Origin: Nemertoderma westbladi
Lineage: Eukaryota; Xenacoelomorpha; Nemertodermatida; Nemertodermatidae
Direction of reading: 5' to 3'
Assembly: GCA_032718475.1 (NCBI GenBank)
Contig: JAUCBJ010004880.1
Coordinates: 64,001-87,339, forward strand
DNA: 23,339 nt
Made by a program: the position numbers and the translations under genes. Shown in pieces: positions 17,633-23,339 of this stretch. The notes under the pieces are model-generated. The model did not search any database and was not told the DNA's origin. It saw only the letters and a program-made list of their open reading frames with translations. Position 1 is the stretch's first letter. Every line of letters starts with the position of its first letter.

Positions 17633-18621
17633 TCAAGTGGGTGTGGTACTTTCCATGGCTGGAGAATATTCTAATACAGCAAACAACGCATAACAAGCCC
17701 TATTAACTCGTAGGTTGCCCATAATAATGATCAATGCAAAAACACCATATTTATGGATGCACTTGATCAACTCATTGATGCAATCAAACTCAAATCTTCC
17801 GGTTAACGAATGAACAGGCGTCATTTGTACCATAGCAGAGACACCGCCACGTAGAACTCTCATCATGGTGCATAGAACAGAGGAGGCCAGATTAGTAGGA
17901 TGGTTGTTCGCGTAACCAAATACACTATGTATCTACGATATAAACGATATGTACATATCTGCGATATAAACTCAAGCTGAGACATATATTTGGATGACCC
18001 AATATCAATTGCAGTATTAACATACTCCTTTGCTTTCATAAGTAGTGATGTCGTAGTACCAACATTATGTTTCACGACTGCAATGACTTCTTCCAACTAA
18101 GACCAATGTATTAGTTGGCTATTGCGAGCGGGGCAATGCGATAACCCGAAGCGGCAACCCCAATACTGATCAACCACCAATACGAACACGTCCGATCAAA
18201 GTTGCTTCTTTGACAAAAGTGAAACCTGTCCAATATATTCGTCATTATAGAATAAGAAGACCAATACTTTGAACTCCGATCGTTTCACAAAAATGTCAGT
18301 ATCGCGACCGTTTCCTGCTATTCCTTTTAGCCACATAGAAACAACAGGTTCAGTCAGCTGCAAAAAGCCCCCAATTCAATCTCGCTCATTGAGCAACGGA
18401 AGTTGGCGTTCCTCAATGGGAGGGAGTTCTAGTGGAGTGGGGGGTTGTGGTGGAACACACGATAAGGGAACTCCAGGGAAGTAGAACGGAGGTATTGTTT
18501 GTTGCAAGAAACCGCCAGGGACTTTCTTGTGCGGAATTCCCTTGGGAAACTCTGGCCAATGTTGAATACAAATGAGGGCAGTGCTTCTGTACTTAAATGG
18601 AGAGCCGTCATCTGCACTGCG
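17633..18621 (-). pseudogene. Unrecognised minus-strand decayed coding stretch
   Basis: I do not recognise this. On the minus strand one frame is open from 18621 to 18199 apart from a single TGA (18376-18378). Its first part is proline-rich (FPKGIPHKKVPGGFLQ, IPPFYFPGVPL, VPPQPPTPLELPPIEERQ) and its second part reads TEPVVSMWLKGIAG and FYNDEYIGQVSLLS. Further down, other minus frames are open at 18096-17863 (EEVIAVVKHNVGTTTSLLMK) and 17866-17633 (MMRVLRGGVSAMVQMTPVHS). Composition looks protein-like rather than random, but frames change and stops occur, as in a decayed gene or an exon-intron gene on the opposite strand. No splice model could be supported. Confidence 0.3.
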
Positions 18622-18669
18622 TCATGGTAGCGTGGTGATCCACTGATCTTGTCTGGCACTGACATGAGG

Positions 18670-19228
18670 AAGTTTCACTACACAAACGGTATTTCCTGCG
18701 TAATTGCCGTCGCAGCCAAATACACAATGATTAGGCATAATATACCTAATAATAATAATTAACTTGTTCTGTTAGTAATTTAGCCTAATGTTGTATTACG
18801 GCACCTTAAATACCTATAGTACAGTAGTAACTGATTTAATTACTAACAAATGGTACCACCAAGGTACTGGTACCGGATTGGTCGCAGTACCGTACCAGCG
18901 TGGTATGAGTACGCACGCGCTACCAGGGTAGGCCTACCATCAGTAGGCCGTCCAGTTGAATGTACTATATGACTATACAAACTGAACTATTCCCATATAC
19001 CAGCGGTAGGACTATAACAAAACCAGTAAACTGTCTATCTGTCTGTCTGTAGGTTAAGTACATTGGTATAAATCTTTATACAGTAGCATTACAACTTACA
19101 GCAGTATGAAAACAGTGGACTTCGAGGGCAGAAGGGTGGAAGTCGGATCAGGCAGTATGTCAGTCCTGTAGTATAGTAGTCCTTGCTGCACATACATAAC
19201 ATATATCATTATTAATTAATAATTCCAG
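18670..19228. other. Intron sequence before the III-IV linker exon
   Basis: Contains a cluster of ggtacc/gtaccg/ccagggtagg motifs (18851-18950) and a short ctgtctgtctgt run (19037-19050). No gene or element assigned. Ends in the acceptor at 19228. Confidence 0.5.
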
Positions 19229-19393
19229 GGATCCTGCATTTCATTTTGTTGGTCAGCTCAACCAATTAACCGTTATATGCCCCAAGACCGCGATTCTTTC
19301 TGCTACAAAATGTGGAAGATTATAATTTCCAACAGATTTGAATGGGTGATAATGACTTGTATTATCCTCAACTCCATTATTCTTATGACAAAG
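19229..19393 (+). CDS. CACNA1-like: Calcium channel alpha-1 exon: III-IV linker and domain IV S1
   Basis: Acceptor taataattccag, donor acaaag|gtgcgt, phase 0 at both ends, 55 codons. Reads GSCISFCWSAQPINRYMPQD, then RDSFCYKMWKIIISNRFEWV and IMTCIILNSIILMTK. CI-F-SA-P--RYMP and the F-YKMW motif are the conserved III-IV linker, and IMTCIILNSIILM is IVS1 (family: IMxxIALNTIVLM). Of the three forward frames only this one is open: the first frame reaches a stop within 14 codons, which supports the phase choice. Confidence 0.95.
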
Positions 19394-19766
19394 GTGCGTG
19401 TTATTGGTGCGTGTTATTGCTGTTAACATGTCTGGATGCCTTTGCTTTGAGCAGCAGACAAATCAGCCCCCCTTTATAGACTTAACTGGTCAGTTTGCTT
19501 TGGGAAACGGCCTCAATTATTAATCAGGATTATTAATTTTTCCTTATTAGAATTCTAGAAACTGGCATTTTCATTTTTCAAATTATATTATTAATACATA
19601 CATATCGGTGGGGTAATTAAGGGTTTTATTGTAATATTTATGAGCATTAAAGGTAATCGAAAATGTGTAGAATAATATTCAGCTTCAAATACATTAATGC
19701 CACAGCGCATTATTAATTAGCAGTTATATTATATTTTGCAGTTATTCATTTAAATTATATTTGCAG
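19394..19766 (+). other. Intron between IVS1 and IVS2 exons
   Basis: 373 bases, AT-rich, with a doubled tgcgtgttattg at its start (19394-19420). Nothing else seen. Confidence 0.75.
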
Positions 19767-19874
19767 TTCTACAAAATGCCTGAAGACTATGATACTGCGC
19801 TATATTTTTCCAATATGGTATTCACCTTCATATTTACACTTGAGGCAATAATGAAACTTGTTGGTTTGAGAAAG
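19767..19874 (+). CDS. CACNA1-like: Calcium channel alpha-1 exon: domain IV S2
   Basis: Acceptor atatttgcag, donor agaaag|gttagt, phase 0, 36 codons. Reads FYKMPEDYDTALYFSNMVFT, then FIFTLEAIMKLVGLRK. It is the extracellular S1-S2 turn followed by IVS2: a helix with VFT-IF-LEA--K, where the glutamate of LEA is the conserved S2 acid of the voltage-sensor. Sits between the IVS1 exon and the IVS3 exon exactly where the family order requires. Confidence 0.94.
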
Positions 19875-20043
19875 GTTAGTAATGTACTATCAAAGCGAAT
19901 GAGCATTACTATTGGGATGCCTTAAGTACCATCCAGGTGTCACGAGACCCATTTGCACATTACCATATTATTAGTTTGTCATAGCCATTAAATACTACAA
20001 TTTTCAAACAAGCTAACGTTTATAACTGCTTACATCATTGTGT

Positions 20044-20729
20044 GCAAAGTAGCACTTTGCAGCGCTATGACCCGAGTTTATTTATGTACCGATCGAGCGC
20101 AGCGAGGGAGGTTTACATAAATAAACAAGGGTCTTTAACGCTGAATAGCTGAATATTTGCAAGCAATGATGTATGTAATTTTGTTACATTATGTCAACTT
20201 ATCAGCGTTCGTTATGTGAAGAAAGGATTTTATGGATACTCATTTATACATTTTAATCATGTACTATATCGAATATAAGTAAAATTTATTAACAGGTACA
20301 CAGTATTAATTATACATTTAAATCTAATTAAAGTTTATTGGAAGTTATCTCCTGCATGGATGTGATAAATCATTAATCCATCTTGACTATAGTCGACTGA
20401 AGCAAACTTATTCACCGTCTGTGTCCGTTCAGTTTTACTGAACACTGTCGCCATTTTCTTTGGTCATTTTAGTGTCTTCTATTGGATGTTTCGCCATAAT
20501 GGCTTACAGTAGGCCTACACGTAAAACAATACTTTACATACAGTAGCTAGTCCCGTCACTGCAAACGGGTAATAAAGCAGCACGCATTAATATATATGGA
20601 AATAATACATTCTGGAATACGGTAATTGAAGTTGTTCCGTCCTATAGGCCGCAACGCTGCAAAGTAGTACATTGCAGCGTTACGAGTAATTCACCAGAAC
20701 GTTGATAAGTTGACATGATGTAACAAAAT
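20044..20729. mobile_element. Hairpin-rich miniature element
   Basis: A 33-base sequence (20178-20210, attttgttacattatgtcaa...) recurs inverted at 20697-20729 with two mismatches. Further hairpins lie nearby: gcaaagt-agc-actttgc (20044-20060); an imperfect 65-base palindrome with gtttatttatgtacc and ggtttacataaataaac arms (20069-20133); and a 29-base near-palindrome aacgctgcaa...ttgcagcgtt (20653-20681). The order (hairpin, arm ... hairpin, arm) is not that of a simple inverted-repeat element, so ends and class are unclear. No coding sequence. Lies in the intron between IVS2 and IVS3 exons. Confidence 0.6.
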
Positions 20730-20914
20730 AATATTCTTTACAACATCTGATCTTTACATTTGTTATTGGCATTGGATTTTGTTATTGGCATTGGCTTGAA
20801 AGAACTGTAATATTTCGGATATTAAAAAATAATAGTAAATCAAAACAAAACTTATCGCAAATATTTGTCTGTCCACATTTTCCTCTTGCCAAATATAATT
20901 TAATTTTATTTCAG

Positions 20915-21004
20915 TTTTATTTCTATGACTTCTGGAATATCTTTGATGCCATCACTGTTCTTGGCAGTATAGTTGATGTTGCCTTGACAACCATTGAAAG
21001 ATAT
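20915..21004 (+). CDS. CACNA1-like: Calcium channel alpha-1 exon: domain IV S3
   Basis: Acceptor tttatttcag, donor agatat|gtaagt, phase 0, 30 codons. Reads FYFYDFWNIFDAITVLGSIV, then DVALTTIERY. The D-WNIFD--TVLGSI-D pattern is IVS3 and its Asn/Asp pair is conserved across Cav1/Cav2. The S3-S4 loop continues in the exon at 22794 without any additional cassette in the window; alternative small exons in this loop, known from other animals, were not seen. Confidence 0.95.
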
Positions 21005-21049
21005 GTAAGTAGAGACTTTAAAGTTATGTCCGCTAAAGTCATGATCAAT

Positions 21050-21137
21050 GTATTTTTTATAAATAATATAATTAATTGGATTGTAATAGAAACGTATTTT
21101 TTATAAATACCATAATTAATGGGATTTTAATAGAAGC
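21050..21137. repeat. 44-bp tandem duplication
   Basis: gtattttttataaataatat...agaaac (21050-21093) is followed at once by gtattttttataaataccat...agaagc (21094-21137), with a few differences. Local duplication in an intron. Confidence 0.85.
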
Positions 21138-21570
21138 GTGTACTTATTGCACTTTCCTTACAGACTTGAACTAAATGGGTACACCCAAGTGTATCCGTGC
21201 AACCTGTAATATGTATTCAGCATAAACTATTACTTTACTTCTATTTGCTTATGTACCTCGGACTGCCATAACGGTAGCTAACACTGTGTGCTACACCAGA
21301 CTGGCAGCAGACTGACATTCTTCGTACGATAACGATAAAGTAATAAATGAATGATAAAGCGTACACAATTGTACCGCTCTCATTAGAAATGACACCGATT
21401 CTATATACCAGAATATAATAAATATGGAAACGCCAAGGGGCATATTCCCCAGAAACCCAATTTAAAACAGTATGTGCCATGGTTCTGAGGTTACTTGCAA
21501 GAGAGATGACTATGACTTTATGTCTTATGTCTATGACTTTATTATACTTTATGACATGATGTCAGGTTTG
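21138..21570. other. Intron sequence before retrotransposon debris
   Basis: No gene recognised on either strand. Repeats of ctatgacttt/tatgtct near 21508-21556. Nothing else. Confidence 0.5.
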
Positions 21571-22392
21571 TCAGCCCATGACTTTCTTGGGATGCATCAA
21601 AGACAACATCAGCCAGGAGAACATACAGGACAAGATTGGAGAAATTACAATTGCTTACAATCACGATCACCAACAATCAAGACTTACCTGGCAAACTGTA
21701 TCTTATTAACTAGAAGCTAATAATCCTGAAGAACGTGTATGGAAATGGAAATATCACTTCAGCAAAATGCTTGAGCAGCTACCAAACATCGAAATTAAAG
21801 CTATATATTAAATCGAAATCGCATTAAAGGCCACTAGCACTACCAATTTGAACTAAAAGTCAAATAAAGCCTCTCCCCAAGAAAAGAAACTTGGGTATGC
21901 AAAAAAAACTATAATGGGATCAGTGTGTGGTAGCTGCCAAATTATACAACAAAATAATTCTATAGAATTAAACCTCACATAGAGAAACTATCACATATGA
22001 GCCAAAATTACTTTCAACCAGGTCAACAATAACTCAAATACTAGGCTACAGAGGCTGGTTGAAGGAATTAAGTCAATGAACTATCATGCAGCTCTGACAT
22101 TTCTGGACTTCAAGAAAGCATTCTACTCCATCCATAGAGGTAAAATGCTGGAAATCCTAAGAGTTTATGGAATACCAAAGCCCCTCTCCATCCTTGCTGG
22201 CATACTGGAAGGTAACACAGTGGTGCCATTACTATTCGTAATGGAAATTATATTGTATTGTATTCATGCAATGGGAGAATACCTTGGATTCGCACTACAA
22301 GATCATAAAAAGTAGCAGATATCCTGAAACTACAGTCACAGTCACACACATTGTGGATGAAGTCACCCTGCTTTCTAATACACTAGCTGATG
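21571..22392 (+). mobile_element. Degraded sense retrotransposon copy (linker and RT parts)
   Basis: The start (21571-21602, cagcccatgactttcttggg...) resembles the 3' coding part of copies 1 and 2. Then come stretches that translate, with changes of frame and stops, to TWQTVS...PEERVWKWKYHFSKMLEQ (the linker before RT) and an open piece 22076-22315. That piece reads HAALTFLDFKKAFYSIHRGK, EILRVYGIPKP and ILEGNTVVPLLFVMEI. DFKKAF is the first RT catalytic motif and 'ILEGNTVVPLLF' corresponds to GVLQGDTLAPFLF, with a deletion between. It ends VDEVTLLSNTLADAL, where 'FADD' is no longer present. Old and non-functional. Confidence 0.8.
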
Positions 22393-22704
22393 CACTACTA
22401 CTACTACTACTATAATCGGCCTGCTGCAATGAAACTGCTCAGTGAGATGCGATGCCACCTTAACAAAAACATTTTGTCACCACCATGCAATACACAATTA
22501 GCAAGCCCAATGCAGCGTGCGTTAAGAATGCTATGCCGGCTTATCAACAAAGTTGCACCGCCACAACTCCATATCCCCCATGACTTTCGCGAGATTATCC
22601 GCATCTTCAAAGCCTGTGTCCTTTTAGGACGCGTCTCACGAACGTCATGGGCTGTCCACTATGCTTATTTTCTCCATGAATTTGCAAGGGGGGGGGGGGG
22701 GGGG
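22393..22704 (-). mobile_element. Antisense 3' end of a retrotransposon related to copies 1 and 2
   Basis: Read on the minus strand from 22687: tcatggagaaaataagcata... matches the 3' coding end of copy 1 (10450 onward), through agatgcggataatctcgcga and ttgtggcggtgcaactttgttgataagccggca to the stop region. About 100 bases of other sequence intervene (about 22428-22530). Then comes ggccgattatagtagtagtag at 22393-22418, the shared tail. It abuts the sense copy that ends in ...gctgatgca at 22392, so it was probably inserted there. A run of 17 G (22688-22704) forms its outer edge. Confidence 0.82.
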
Positions 22705-22793
22705 ATATCATATTGCTGTTAAATTTAGTATCTACGTTAAATAATATCTACTGAAATGATAATTAATTTATGTTCCATGTTGTATTTTTGTAG

Positions 22794-22994
22794 GAACTGA
22801 TTGACAATGTAGCCGATATCCCTGCAGTCGGTGTACTCAGACTGTTTCGAGCAGCTCGTCTGGTAAAGTTGCTACGACAAGGCAGCGATATTAGAATTCT
22901 ATTATGGACTTTTGGGCAAGCGTTCCTAGCCCTGCCATATGTCTGTCTATTGATTGTTATGATATTTTTTATCTATGCAATAATTGGAATGCAG
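22794..22994 (+). CDS. CACNA1-like: Calcium channel alpha-1 exon: domain IV S4, S4-S5 linker and S5
   Basis: Acceptor tatttttgtag, donor atgcag|gtatgt, phase 0, 67 codons. Reads [20 protein letters not shown], then [20 protein letters not shown], then [20 protein letters not shown] and [22 protein letters not shown] is IVS4 with its basic ladder; [19 protein letters not shown] is the S4-S5 linker and IVS5, among the best conserved stretches of the family. The domain IV pore loop, IVS6 and C-terminus lie beyond the window. Confidence 0.97.
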
Positions 22995-23339
22995 GTATGT
23001 TGTAATGCATAAATAACAACTATAAACAGCACAAAATTGCTGTATGCAAAGACCTCCCGTAGACTAACCAACACACAGACAGTAGACACCTGTCAAACCA
23101 TCCTGTCAAACTTCTAAAACATTAAATAGATGCGATTGTAGTAGTAGTTTTCACTTATTTCAGCCACCTGTAAATGTTGCGAAAAGCTACACATTGAGCC
23201 GATAGATTGTTGAATCTGTTCTTAACTCTCATTCATCTAATATAACTCCCATTAATTGACTAATAGCAATTAAAGAAAAATGTGCCTGATATACATTATA
23301 TATTATTAAGTACATCACTATCCGCGTATATCCGCGGTA
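22995..23339 (+). other. Start of the intron after the IVS5 exon
   Basis: 345 bases, AT-rich, running off the window. No exon, repeat or mobile element recognised; the domain IV pore exon is not within it. Confidence 0.7.

Noticed and set aside
18851-18950. Regulatory cluster of ggtacc palindromes.
   Set aside because: Short, imperfect and without known meaning; base composition may explain it.
21472-21720. A small protein-coding gene.
   Set aside because: Its frame runs into sequence similar to the LINE 3' end and linker; better explained as element debris.

Overview
The window is from an intron-rich, AT-rich animal genome. Thirteen plus-strand exons with GT/AG borders and matching phases join into one open frame of about 605 codons. 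They encode the middle of a high-voltage-activated calcium channel alpha-1 subunit, from the end of domain II S6 to domain IV S5. The domain III selectivity glutamate (TGEGWP), the IIIS4 and IVS4 arginine ladders and the IIS6 motif [11 protein letters not shown] are all visible, and the residues after IIS6 (NAQLLTK) lean towards Cav2. The II-III loop is short (about 100 residues), as in some non-vertebrate channels. With the transposon content this suggests a marine invertebrate, possibly an early-branching one such as a sponge or cnidarian; the lineage cannot be fixed from sequence alone.

Layout: 1-814, an intron holding a decayed retrotransposon 3' end; exons at 815-939, 1861-2093, 3611-3740, 3845-3904, 4251-4360, 5840-5936 and 6272-6432; a 6.9-kb intron (6433-13326) filled by one degraded and two head-to-tail non-LTR retrotransposon copies; exons 13327-13464 (pore loop III) and 13825-14023 (IIIS6); a 5.2-kb intron with nested DNA transposons and an unrecognised minus-strand decayed coding stretch; exons 19229-19393, 19767-19874, 20915-21004 and 22794-22994, with a hairpin-rich repeat and more retrotransposon debris between them.

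The most notable find is in the 5.2-kb intron. A 1,074-bp element (14649-15722) has ends starting CACAATG and CACAGTG, a perfect 5-bp target duplication (CGTAG), and the decayed C-terminal part of a RAG1/Transib-type transposase. That part includes the region of the last catalytic glutamate and a CX2CX3GHX4C tail. The element sits a few bases inside the left end of a second element, a fold-back with arms of about 590 bp. The two inverted ends of the RAG1-like element differ in internal spacing by about 9 bp.

The channel exons are the only host gene recognised. Everything else appears to be selfish DNA or simple repeat carried in introns, on both strands, and no autonomous intact element was found.
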